DNA from: Paramoeba atlantica
Taxonomy: Eukaryota > Discosea
DNA length: 64,000 nt
Reading direction: 5' to 3'
Assembly: GCA_977017575.1 (NCBI GenBank)
Contig: CDRNVI010000041.1
Location: 1 to 64,000 of the forward strand
The notes under the pieces are model-generated. The model was given only the letters and a program-made list of their open reading frames with translations, was not told the origin of the DNA and made no database searches. Numbering within the stretch: the first letter of the stretch is position 1; each line of letters starts with the position of its first letter. Made by a program: the position numbers and the translations under genes. Below are positions 38,046-47,446 of the stretch, piece by piece.

Positions 38046-38875
38046 ATGAACGTGTTACAGACTTCTAAGTCACGCCCCGCAAAAGTGAGCGCCGCGAATT
38101 TGCCACAAGAATACGAGCTCTCAGAACTGGTACAAGATATCGCAAACCCACACAAATCTTGGAATACGGAAGTAACAGCGTGCGATTGGGAGTATGTGAC
38201 GTGCGATGAACAAGGTAACGTCTCTGAGCTTAAGTGGAACATCAATGTGATTGGTGGATTTGGCTATGATCCAGCGTATGACGAGGAAATTTGGGACATT
38301 CGAAATTTGCGTGGTACATTGCATTTCGCATGTCTCCCGCGAACAGTCGCAATTTTTGATGTCTCGTTTCCGAAATCAGAGGGGCTGATTGGAAATGTAT
38401 CCCTCAGTAATCTTCCATCAAATCTGTATCGTTTATCTTTAAGTGGAATAGGTTTTCAGGATCATTGGATTTGACATCGCTGCCAAATACAATGTATAGA
38501 TTGGATCTCGGACACAACCGATTCACAGGCAGTGTGTGTTTTACTAAGCTTCCGGCATATATGTGTGGCCTGCATCTTGAAAGTAACCTTTTCACCGGAG
38601 CTATTGATTTAACAGCACTGCCCGCTTCGATACTCGACTTGAGCGTTGCAAATAATAAGTTTTCGGGTGCCGTTATGCTGCAGCATCATTTGCCATCATC
38701 TTTGGGGTCTCGTACACAGGGGCAGAAGTTAGAAAGCCTCTGGGGGTTATCTGGGAGCGTAAAGAAATCATTTCTTCCAAAGTTCACGAATGTAAAGCAC
38801 ACAAGTATCCATATCACAATAATTTTTTTCATTAACCTTGAAGTTCTGGCATGTGATGTACCAATGTTTTTGTAG
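38046..38875 (+). pseudogene. LRR protein I, frameshifted
   Basis: ATG at 38046. Cap: LPQEYELSELVQDI, then SWNTEVTACDWEYVTCD with both cysteines. An unusual insert (NVIGGFGYDPAYDEEIWDI) follows, then LRRs up to SGIGF near 38457. One base is missing in a T-run there: the frame ends at 38474, while frame 38465 onward continues LDLTSLPNTMYRLDLGHNRFTG and three more repeats to about 38690. After that the text loses LRR character (SLGSRTQGQKLESLWG), so the end is also lost or changed. No signal peptide. Most likely a recent pseudogene, unless the base is a sequencing error. Confidence 0.7.
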
Positions 38876-39348
38876 GCGCGATTGCATAGTTCTTTGTAGA
38901 TTCTACTAGAAACGATTTGTTACTATTACTCACACAGTTTAGTACAATAAGCGGAGGATTAGTACCTAAATTGCACAACACTACCCACTAGCTATACTGT
39001 TAGTTAGAGAATAAGAACGTTTTTTTATTGAACTATTGGAATATACACTTGTAGGCAAGTTAGCTAACCATGTTATTAATCTGTATGATTGAGCCCAGTG
39101 CATTTGTGAAGAATGGATGTAAACGGGTGGAAATTTCATCCTAAGCGGAGAGGCGCTTAAAAGTAAGTATTATCCAGGGGTCTGAAAATCTACAATATCT
39201 ATAATTATAGTACTACATACAGTAGTACTATAATGTAGTATTATAATACTATTATCCCTGTTAAAGTACTTTATCTCTGTCAGTATATTGGTGCAGTAGA
39301 GTGTGCCGGCTCAGTAGCTGCTTAATTTATGTATCAGGATATTTATCT
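38876..39348 (+). other. Spacer with palindromic AT sequence
   Basis: Around 39195-39255 runs of TAGTACTACATACAGTAGTA and TATAATGTAGTATTATAATA form overlapping palindromes. No gene; nothing else recognised. Confidence 0.4.
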
Positions 39349-40953
39349 ATGCGTGAACAAATGAACCTTTCTACATCTTCGGATTTTCGCGGGAACAAAG
39401 TGGGTGCACCGAAATCGTTTCGTTCCCCTTCAAGGAGGTCGCCGCGCGCCCACGACGTGTCACGTCGCATCGTTCAAAAACTAATTCCTCCAGGAGAAAG
39501 TCTGTCAAACTTTTGCAGAAGTGGAATTGAAACTTCATTCTTCTTCAAAGGCTCAACCATTAGAAAGTTATTCGGAACAAAGAACATGATGTTTGCCGTC
39601 AATAATGGTTCGTTGCAGCCCGGACATGATCTTGACATTGTGCGCTATGATAGCGATGAGCACACAAGATTAAGTTTTCCGAACATTCCGAATCCGATTC
39701 CAGGGAAAAGGTTTCTTCGAAATGCAATGGGACAGGGATGGAGTGTGCGTTTCTTGCATCCACAGAGCTACAGTGCTCGCATGCGTCGCCTACTCCGGTC
39801 CATGGAGGATGTGTTGGGCTGCTACTGTGGTGCCAACACTTATTACACTCCAGCAGGCGCTCAAGGATTCGCCCCTCATTTTGATGATGTTGACGTATTT
39901 ATCATACAGACTGAAGGCAGAAAAAAGTGGTCTGTGTATTCTTACGACGGAATCCGTCCTCGGTATCCCAGTGAAGACTTCTTTGAGGATGACATAGGAC
40001 CCCCTGACTTCCAATACGAACTCGAGGTTGGTGATATTTTGTATCTACCGCGGGGAACTATACACTACGCACAGTCGTTTCCTGACATACACTCTCTTCA
40101 CGTCACATTGAGTGCAAATCAACGAAATACCTACATCGATTACTTACATAGTCTTTTTCATATGGCGGTTGAAAAAATTGCTGAAAATAACTCGAATGCT
40201 CGTCGTACAATTTCTTATGAGATTCCTTTTGCCTTTGGCACTGCGTTCGACCCTACAACAAGATTACCCAGAAAAATATATGATGGTAATGAATTGTGTC
40301 ATGACTGCGATGAGACAGGGTTTTCTGCTTGTATTGCAAATTTTGTTGAAGATGTATTCGACGTTTTAAGCGCATCGTTGCCTGGAAGTATTGAAGATAC
40401 AGCAAACGAAGCGCAAACAAATGCAATCAAATGTAAGCGAAGGGAGTTCGCGCCCTTAGTAATGAAGAAAGATGTCCTATCTCTTGCAATGGATCAATAT
40501 ATGAAGAGCAATCTCACCCATACGCATCCAATTCTTAGGCTTAAAGAACAGAATGTCAATACGTACATGTATGAGGATTCTAACTTTAGACGTCCAGAAA
40601 AGGTGATTCGTCTTTTGGCTAGACAGTCCGTACGAGTATGTCTGGAAGCCGGAGAGTGTCGCATGTATTACGTCTCTCCTATAGAAAACGTACCTGAAAC
40701 GGAGGGAAATAGAAAACGTACACACTGCCCTAGGACTGTGCGCAGAGGATCCAGCCACGAGCCCGTTGGAATGCTACGGTTTGAAATCACTTTCGCCAAT
40801 GCTCTTTCACAGATCCTTTGCGCCTATCCGGACCCTATGCCAATAGATGAGTTGAGTTTTGACACACGACATTTCTCTAAAAATGACGTGCGCGACAATC
40901 GCGGTTTACTATGCAAAAGCTTGGTTGAAACGGGTCTATTTCTCGTTTTATGA
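39349..40953 (+). CDS. JmjC/cupin oxygenase, NO66/MINA53 (RIOX)-like
   Basis: First in-frame ATG at 39349 (534 residues); an upstream GTG start is not needed. The JmjC core shows AQGFAPHFDDVDVFIIQTEG (iron-binding His-x-Asp near residue 176), EGRKKWSVYSYDG, LYLPRGTIHYAQS (second His region near 238) and HSLHVTLSAN. These are the hallmarks of the ribosomal-oxygenase family NO66/MINA53, which hydroxylates a histidine in ribosomal proteins with Fe(II) and 2-oxoglutarate. The C-terminal 200 residues should be the dimerisation and winged-helix part (MKKDVLSLAMDQYM..., then PMPIDELSFD). N-terminus is basic (RSPSRRSPRAHDVSRR), suiting nucleolar location. Intact. Confidence 0.85.
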   Translation: MREQMNLSTSSDFRGNKVGAPKSFRSPSRRSPRAHDVSRRIVQKLIPPGESLSNFCRSGIETSFFFKGSTIRKLFGTKNMMFAVNNGSLQPGHDLDIVRYDSDEHTRLSFPNIPNPIPGKRFLRNAMGQGWSVRFLHPQSYSARMRRLLRSMEDVLGCYCGANTYYTPAGAQGFAPHFDDVDVFIIQTEGRKKWSVYSYDGIRPRYPSEDFFEDDIGPPDFQYELEVGDILYLPRGTIHYAQSFPDIHSLHVTLSANQRNTYIDYLHSLFHMAVEKIAENNSNARRTISYEIPFAFGTAFDPTTRLPRKIYDGNELCHDCDETGFSACIANFVEDVFDVLSASLPGSIEDTANEAQTNAIKCKRREFAPLVMKKDVLSLAMDQYMKSNLTHTHPILRLKEQNVNTYMYEDSNFRRPEKVIRLLARQSVRVCLEAGECRMYYVSPIENVPETEGNRKRTHCPRTVRRGSSHEPVGMLRFEITFANALSQILCAYPDPMPIDELSFDTRHFSKNDVRDNRGLLCKSLVETGLFLVL

Positions 40954-41309
40954 GCTGAAATGTCAATAATGGATTTGGTCAAATGTCCCTGTTTTTCCGC
41001 CAAATTTTTAAATGTTTTCTCCAAATACTGATTTTTTTTTTCGCTATTCGTTTCGTCATTTTCAGTTGCTTGGTCTATCTTTACATGCCTTGCACGGGGT
41101 GTGTTTGATTTTCTTGTCGACGAAAGCTAACAATAAGTAAGATTTCAACTTGGACCGAAAAGCAATGCGTGGCGTGGCTACAAAACCATATGTTGGTGGT
41201 TCAAAAGGTCATACAAGGGTGAAAACCTTATGGTGGGGGGAAATTTTCTACGAATTTTATACCCCCCACCATGGGATTTTAACCCCTGTGTGTTGCAAGA
41301 AAAAAGCAA
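40954..41309 (+). other. Spacer with a strong hairpin
   Basis: TGGTGGGGGGAAATT at about 41232 pairs with AATTTTATACCCCCCACCA ending at about 41271, a stem of some 15 bp. It might be a tiny foldback element. Nothing else recognised. Confidence 0.45.
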
Positions 41310-41760
41310 ATTAATCGAAATTTTGATGCAAATAGTTCCAGGTCGCACTTCCGCTTCTCTTGTACACGGAATTACGGAATTTACCAGAATTTGGATGGAC
41401 GGCGCTCGTCACAATATTCGTCTCCGGGGGGACTACTAGTGGGAAAGCGTGAACCACCGTCGGCAGTGGGTCACTGAGGAAGGTGTATACAAAAACACTG
41501 TGGGGTGCGCGACTCAATCGTCAAGAAGCGCTCGAAGCGTGAAGGTGGCATGTTGGACCGGAAAGCCGCCCGGAGAGAAGATCGGGTGCAAGCCTATGCA
41601 GAGCAAGGAAGCGGAAGTTGGAAGTGCAATGGCGGGGAATGCATTGCTGCACGTGCTTTAAAATTTAAAAGAGCTTTGCGCTTGCGTGTATGTATAGTGT
41701 CTGCTTTTTAAGCATAAGTTGTCAGTTCAAGTTGTTCAACAGATTTTGAGCAATTTGTTA
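41310..41760 (+). repeat. Dispersed repeat, copy 2
   Basis: Matches the minus strand of 10600-10935, as described there, and is somewhat longer at its right end (TTGTCAGTTCAAGTTGTTCA also matches). Includes two overlapping 68-70 codon frames that are interrupted in the other copy, so coding is unlikely. It lies ~220 bp upstream of LRR J. Confidence 0.7.
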
Positions 41761-41981
41761 ACATATTTATGGAAAACACGAATTTTGCTCAGCCGTTACC
41801 CTCATCACATAATTTCGCAACAGTACTCAAATGCTCGAGGCAGACCAAACACTTCCTTGAGTAATCGGGAGAGTGACAATAAACAAAAATATCTCCGTAA
41901 AACACATTAAACAAGAAGACACCAGTACCATTGCAATCACAAAATCTAAAGATACTTCATTTCTTTTTACATCCGACTCTT

Positions 41982-43337
41982 ATGCCGACATTCACACACC
42001 TCCCCGTGACCTTGACATCCGATGAACCACGACGCGGGCGCGTTCGCGGTGCCGTCATGCCCGCCGAGTACTACCTGGAGCGTTTTATCCAGCACCTTAA
42101 CAACCCGCACCGCTCCTGGCACTCCCGTCGTGCGGCGTGTCGTTGGGACGGCATCACGTGCTCCGATGCGGGAGTCCTGGAGGACATGGCATGGAACGAA
42201 CGTGAGCTCTCCGGGAACCTCTCCTGGAGCTACATCCCCAACACCCTGCTCTATCTCGACCTCAAAGGGAATGAACTCGACGGGGGCCTTTCCCTCCCCG
42301 AGCTCCCCCCCACCCTGGAAACCCTTTACGGGGACCATAACCAATTTACGGGGTGCCTTGATTTACGCTCTCTCCCCGGCAACCTCTCCGATATCCGTCT
42401 CGGGAACAATCATCTCCACGGGGAGCTCGAGCTCACCTCGCTGCCCCCTCCGCTTACCTATCTCGGGTTAAACCGTAACCGTTTCGAGGGGGGGATCTCC
42501 CTCGAGGCCCTTCCCCCGTTGTTGGAGTACATCCGACTGGATCATAATCAATTCACCGGACCCGTGGAGCTGCGGAATTTGCCCAAGACCCTGCAGGATT
42601 TGTATCTGGACCACAACGCGCTGAGCGGTCACCTGTGCCTCAGTGCGCTCCCCCCGTCGCTGGAGTATGTCCGGCTGGAGCATAACGCGTTCGAGGGAGC
42701 GGTGGATTTCACCCGACTCCCGGAGGCGCTGAGTGATATCTACGTGGACCATAACCGGTTAAGCGGGGCGTTGGATTTGACCCATCTCCCGCCTCGATTG
42801 GCGTATGCGCACCTGGAGAAGAATGAGTTTAGTGGAGGGTTGGGGCTGGATAACCTTCCGCCGGGTTTATCTTTTCTTCGGGTCGATCATAATAATTTGA
42901 CCGGGGGGCTGGGTTTGCGACATCTGCCACTGGAGATGGAGACGCTTTATGTGAACCATAACGAGTTCGAGGGGGGCGTGGATCTAACCGGGCTACCTGG
43001 CCAACTTCTGGATCTGCGGGTGGACCACAATAGGCTGAGTGGGCCGGTGCAATTCGAGATACTTCCCGGTGGGCTGCAGATGCTTCGACTGGACCATAAT
43101 CGGCTCACAGGGCCGGTGAATTTGGCGAACCTGCCGCCCGCCCTTACATCGCTTCGGTTAGAGTATAATCAACTCGACGGGATCGCGGATCTGCGACATT
43201 TGCCCAACGGAATGCTAGAGGTGAACTTGCGAAATAATGACTTCGTGGCGTTTGAGAAACCAGAGATTCCCCCTTTGCTGTGCGTATTCCGATTGGGATC
43301 ATCACACTCCAAAAAAAAGAGGACTGTGAAGCGATGA
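41982..43337 (+). CDS. LRR protein J, 14 regular 23-residue repeats
   Basis: First in-frame ATG at 41982 (451 residues). The N-terminus MPTFTHLPVTLTS is short and not a strong signal. The cap is MPAEYYLERFIQHL, then SWHSRRAACRWDGITCSD, both cysteines present. Fourteen LRRs of 23 residues run without interruption, with a DHN core in most (LPKTLQDLYLDHNALSG, LPEALSDIYVDHNRLSG, LPGGLQMLRLDHNRLTG). Basic tail KKKRTVKR. It is the longest and most regular member, and alone shows a DHN-type convex side, suggesting recent internal duplication. The gene is GC-rich: C-rich to ~42500 and G-rich from ~42650 to ~43200. Confidence 0.85.
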   Translation: MPTFTHLPVTLTSDEPRRGRVRGAVMPAEYYLERFIQHLNNPHRSWHSRRAACRWDGITCSDAGVLEDMAWNERELSGNLSWSYIPNTLLYLDLKGNELDGGLSLPELPPTLETLYGDHNQFTGCLDLRSLPGNLSDIRLGNNHLHGELELTSLPPPLTYLGLNRNRFEGGISLEALPPLLEYIRLDHNQFTGPVELRNLPKTLQDLYLDHNALSGHLCLSALPPSLEYVRLEHNAFEGAVDFTRLPEALSDIYVDHNRLSGALDLTHLPPRLAYAHLEKNEFSGGLGLDNLPPGLSFLRVDHNNLTGGLGLRHLPLEMETLYVNHNEFEGGVDLTGLPGQLLDLRVDHNRLSGPVQFEILPGGLQMLRLDHNRLTGPVNLANLPPALTSLRLEYNQLDGIADLRHLPNGMLEVNLRNNDFVAFEKPEIPPLLCVFRLGSSHSKKKRTVKR

Positions 43338-43574
43338 GGTGCATAGGGGTACGACTGCGCATAGGGGTACAACCCTAATTTTGTAGAGTACGTTGTTTAA
43401 GAATAATGGATACAGGTTTACAGAAACGGAGTGAGAAATGGGGATTTTGGTATTGTGTCAACAAGTTTCATTGTTTGTGTAATTGATTCTCTTTGTATTA
43501 TCTTGCTCATGGTTTTCGGTTTGTCCTTTTACAAACCATAGACTTCTGCCTACTTGCATTGCTTCGCTAGGACA

Positions 43575-44189
43575 ATGCCGACCTTGGAGCCTGTCTTGGA
43601 ATATCTTTTCGGTCCCGCTCCTGGACATGAGTACGATGACGATGGACAGACGTGTTCTGTTTGCATTGACTTTTGCGCCGCCGAAACCGACCGTTTCGAG
43701 AGAGAGCTGGGTGTTGTCCCCTGGGGAAGTGCTTTCTCTCGCCAACGTGAGGCCACGCGAGGGAGGCTGCGCGAAGTTGAGCGCTGTCGTCGCTATTGTC
43801 AGCAATATCTTACACTCTGTAAAACACAAAATGTAGAGCGAAACGAGCTGCAGAACTCCAAAAATGAAGAAAAAACGTCACTGGAGACTACCAGCGAATG
43901 TGCTTCTTCATACCGCTTGTGGAAAAATTATCTTTTTGTCCTGCGTAACCGACCCACGACTATGGAGATTTATGCTCCTACCAATTTGTCGCCCAACATG
44001 CGTGGACGCGATGCATTGCCAAATCAGAAACCCACTCAAGAACAGCAACCGAGGCCTGACTTTGCAAAGAGCTTAGCAGAATTAAAGCAAAAACATTTTC
44101 GAGCCATTGGAGAGAATGATACTTCACCTATCACTCTGGCAGATCAACACGCCACAATACCCATTGAAGCGAGGGATCTTACAAAATAA
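43575..44189 (+). CDS. Unrecognised 204-aa cysteine-containing protein
   Basis: First ATG of the frame is at 43575. The N-terminal 100 residues carry six cysteines in two groups (CSVCIDFC near residue 27-34; CRRYCQQYLTLC near 70-81) within helical, acidic then basic sequence; the first pattern, CxxCxxxC, could bind metal or form disulfides. The remainder is polar, with short motifs PTTMEIYAPTNLSPN and PDFAKSLAELKQKHF. No signal or membrane segment. No family recognised. Confidence 0.55.
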   Translation: MPTLEPVLEYLFGPAPGHEYDDDGQTCSVCIDFCAAETDRFERELGVVPWGSAFSRQREATRGRLREVERCRRYCQQYLTLCKTQNVERNELQNSKNEEKTSLETTSECASSYRLWKNYLFVLRNRPTTMEIYAPTNLSPNMRGRDALPNQKPTQEQQPRPDFAKSLAELKQKHFRAIGENDTSPITLADQHATIPIEARDLTK

Positions 44190-44589
44190 TGTGCGAGAAA
44201 CGTGTTTCGCTGTGCAGATTGAAAGCACTTTATTCATCATGAATCACAGCGAGATCCACATCCCTTCAATTATTCTTCCGAAATGCTGCACGGAGGTAGT
44301 ACATTGTATCGTGTTCCAATGATGTTTTACATACAGGAAACATACCGTCCCCTCACTATTTTCTTTTTCGTATCTGCACCCCTACTTTAAACCAGGGTCC
44401 GAAAAACTCCAAAAACTATTTTCTTTCATTTCAACTCGATATTCAATTACATTGAAGGTTACGCATTGGCTCTTCTCTTATCGAAGTATCGAGCAAAATG
44501 ACTCTAAGATGGATCTTTTAGGTCTTTTTTCGAAGCGGCGCAAGTTTTCTTTTGTCCCCTTTTTCTTCGCGTAGTTTTCGAAAAATCGG
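44190..44589 (+). other. Spacer
   Basis: AT-rich, no gene. From about 44530 the sequence GGCGCAAGTTTTCTTTTG matches the left flank of the repeat block at 28340, so the repeated unit extends into this spacer. Confidence 0.45.
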
Positions 44590-44685
44590 ACCCCCCTGTT
44601 TGTACTTCCAAAAGTCAGGTTCCCCCTTTGTACTTCCAAAAGTACAGAAACCGGCGGAAGTATAAAGGGGGGGTAACAGCAATTA
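44590..44685 (+). mobile_element. Solo terminal repeat of the TA/C-run family, third copy
   Basis: GACCCCCC, two TTTGTACTTCCAAAAGT units, AGAAACCGGCGGAAGTATAA and a G-run ending GGTAACAG. About 85-90% like 28397-28491. No partner end found with confidence. Confidence 0.65.
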
Positions 44686-44841
44686 GATCTAGTACCTTAA
44701 TTTATTTACCTTAATATCTGTTTCGACGGTAAGCGACGAAAAATGAAAATTTATTTCTATAGTATCTAATAATAGGGCGGCGGTAATTTCAGTTTTTAGA
44801 ATCATTTTCTCCATTTTGAAAACTTTGCGTCTTCCGATTTC

Positions 44842-45807
44842 ATGCCTGAATTCAACGCCCCTCAATCATGTCCTCCCGATGTGGAGACCAAATATTTTGC
44901 CCAACGATATGAACTCTGGTCGAAATACGACAGCGGTGTAGCGATTGACACCGAGAGTTGGTACAGCGCCACCCCGGAATCCATTGCGACACACATAGCA
45001 TCGCGATGTTGGAAATGGTATGGCAGTCGGTGCACTGAAAGCACAACGCAAGAGTCACGGATAGCGGCACAACCATCTTCCCTAGCACTGGGAAATGAAA
45101 AAAATGGACCTCAGCTCACATTTGTTGACGGAATGTGCGGATGTGGCTCCAACGCTATACAGCTTGCCTTGTTTTTTGACAAGATAATAGCAGTAGACAT
45201 TGACCCACGAAAGATAGAGATGGCGCAACACAATGCAAAAATTTATGGGGTAGCCAAAAAAATTGAGTTTCATACGTCGGACGTATTCGAACTCCTCGAG
45301 AACGAACTCTTGCCAAGGTTTCAGAAATCTAATGAAGAAACCCAACAGGGTGGGCAGGAAGAACTCTGTGGAGTATTTTTATCCCCACCCTGGGGTGGCC
45401 CGTTGTATTCTTTGACTGCGTATTATGATTTGCGAGATACCAACCCTAGCACGCTTGACTTGGTGGCAGCGTGCAGAGGACTCACCCCGAATGTCGTATT
45501 ATACCTTCCACGCAACATTCGTGCCGAACAAGCCACCTTGTTGGCCCACCCTCCTACTCAGTTACCTCTGTGTTGCATTGAACATTGTATGATACGTCCC
45601 CCGAAAGCAAAGGCTACCGTGGTGTATTATTTTGACGCTCATTTGCCTACGGAAAGACTCGTACGCAGTGTTCCGACGCCCAGCGACGCCTCCCAGTGGC
45701 CCTCGGGTGTCCTTCCTAGCCCGATTCGTGGAGATGAACTTGAAAAATCCATGCGAGACTATGTTGGTCAGCTGATCCAGAATGTACGGATCAAGACCAA
45801 CAAATAG
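44842..45807 (+). CDS. TGS1: Trimethylguanosine synthase (cap hypermethylase)
   Basis: ATG at 44842; 321 residues. Typical TGS1 start: KYFAQRYELWSKYDSG then ESWYSATPESIA (residues 16-50); SAM-binding VDGMCGCGSNAIQLAL (~94), IIAVDIDPRKIEMAQHNAKIYG (~115), and the catalytic motif SPPWGGPLY (~182-190), where the Trp stacks on the guanine. The enzyme converts m7G caps of snRNAs/snoRNAs to 2,2,7-trimethylguanosine in the nucleus. It is close to the catalytic-core-only size of trypanosome TGS1 rather than the long animal protein. All key residues present. Confidence 0.93.
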   Translation: MPEFNAPQSCPPDVETKYFAQRYELWSKYDSGVAIDTESWYSATPESIATHIASRCWKWYGSRCTESTTQESRIAAQPSSLALGNEKNGPQLTFVDGMCGCGSNAIQLALFFDKIIAVDIDPRKIEMAQHNAKIYGVAKKIEFHTSDVFELLENELLPRFQKSNEETQQGGQEELCGVFLSPPWGGPLYSLTAYYDLRDTNPSTLDLVAACRGLTPNVVLYLPRNIRAEQATLLAHPPTQLPLCCIEHCMIRPPKAKATVVYYFDAHLPTERLVRSVPTPSDASQWPSGVLPSPIRGDELEKSMRDYVGQLIQNVRIKTNK

Positions 45808-46121
45808 AGATGACACGTTGCGGTATCGCACTCTGTTTTTCATCACTTTCGGTTACTGGGGATATGACCCGCATACCGTGAGACTGTCTCTTTGATTGTG
45901 ATGTGTCAACACTTGCATTACGGCTTCGCTTGTCCCTTTTCGGTCATCCACATAGGAGAACCAGTATGATGCTTTCTCCACACTTCAACTACTGTAGAGA
46001 GGTGGTTTTTCAAGAAAGTGAAGTGCGGCCGTTTCGCGTCGAATACGGTGGCGTTCAGCGGCATTTCCCAGTACAGCGTTCGTGCCATCTGCCTTATTCA
46101 TTTTGACATACACATTGTATA

Positions 46122-46829
46122 CAGTCCAGGTATTGGTTTCCCCCCCAGGCTCCAGAGCGCGCCGTAAGAGCTTTTGACCTGATTCCTTCGGCATTCAACA
46201 GATCTCGAAAAACTAGAGCGTTTCCCACAGTTGCTTTGCCCATCACCCCCCCTGGGTCCTAGGTGGGCGTGGTGAAAGTTGGCAAATTTCAAAAAAAAAT
46301 ATTTTCGAGGGGGGGTAAAAAATGAAAAAAATGTGTATAGATTCCTATATATTAATACCTACAATGGTCTCCTTGAACGCTCCGCACAATTCGCAAGCGT
46401 TTAGGAACTGAATTTACACAAATTAAGAATTGGCGTCGATAAGGATGACGCTTAAGCATCACAAATGGCTTTCTTTATCGCCCTCCGGAGCTGTTTTTCG
46501 GTCCCTGGTTTCAAATTTTCTTTTACAATTCGGTCAAGGCGCTCTGGGAGTGCATTTCGTGACGTTTTATGGGTAATAGGGGGTATCTTGCTTTTCGGCG
46601 AGTTGTACTGGCCTTTAGTACTGGTCTTTAGTAGATTTGATGGGAGTATCCCTCGAATTCATAGAATGAGAAACCATATTTGAATGAAAAACTCCCAGTA
46701 GGTCTGATAGGCAAACAAACGGCGGGAAACGCTCTAGTTTTTCAAGATCTGTTGAATGCCGAAGGAATTAGGTCAAAAGCTCTTACGGTGTGTTCTGGAG
46801 CCTGGGGGGGAAAACCAGTACCTGGACTG
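46122..46829. mobile_element. 708-bp TA-flanked element with ~108-bp terminal inverted repeats
   Basis: Left arm starts CAGTCCAGGTATTGG after TA (46120-46121); right arm is its complement ending GGACTG before TA (46830-46831). The arms match over about 108 bp (to GCGTTTCCCA) with several mismatches. CAGT-type ends and TA target are those of Tc1/mariner. Interior minus-strand sequence near 46450-46560 has a helix-rich frame (ERLDRIVKENLKPGTEK) that may be a leftover DNA-binding domain, but no catalytic core. Probably non-autonomous, ends well preserved. Confidence 0.8.
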
Positions 46830-47011
46830 TATATACATTGTATCCCTGTCAGATAATCTGGTATAATCACTGTTAGATAGGGGAAACCGAAGCTAATTTT
46901 CAACGGGCAATTTACTTGTACTACGGTTTGATTCTGCAATTCTCTTGGTTCTACGGCTTACTGCAATAGACATTTTCTCATTTTTCTCATACGCGTGAAA
47001 AAAGTAGGTTG

Positions 47012-47446
47012 ATGGATGAGTGCGAGGAGCTGCCAACTCGACGGGGGCGCGTCACGGGTAATCTCCCACAAGAAATTACACTCATGCGGGTGATAGCAGA
47101 AATAGAAAACCCTCACTACAGCTGGTCCGCAGAAACTCCGGCAAGTAAATGGGACGGAGTGTCTTGTGAATCGACGGGTGAAATTTACAAAATCTCGTGG
47201 AAAGGATTCGCGTTTCGTGGCAAACTGCGCTGGGAACTTTTGGCCGAGAAAGCTTGTATCGTAGAGGTTACCGCTGGGTGGCGGTGTAGCCGATACTTTT
47301 CCAGCAACTTCCTGACTGGAGTTTTACCCACGGCGAGCCTTCCGAATAGGTTACATACCTTGGACGCTAGTTATGGTACAGTGATGGGACACGTCGACCT
47401 ATGTACTCTCCCTCCTGAACTGTTGTCTCTGAGGAACTGTTGTCTC
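47012..47446 (+). CDS. LRR protein K, first part (interrupted by structured element)
   Basis: ATG at 47012; 145 codons. Cap: LPQEITLMRVIAEI, then SWSAETPASKWDGVSCES (first Cys replaced by Ser). LRRs follow with an irregular insert (CIVEVTAGWRCSRYF), then LPNRLHTLDASYGTVMG and LPPELLSLR. A 14-base tandem duplication (AACTGTTGTCTCT) lies just before the element and adds NCCL. The first codon of the element is TAA, as in gene E. If joined after AGG (47434) to 48023 the text reads LSLR-MNENYLEG, again an intact LRR at the same position. No signal peptide. Confidence 0.65.

Noticed and set aside
39301-39348. GTG-initiated extension of the NO66-like gene
   Set aside because: An ATG at 39349 follows in the same frame; non-ATG starts are not needed. 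The same reasoning moved the starts at 19752, 41982, 43575, 47012, 48508, 55639 and 30054.
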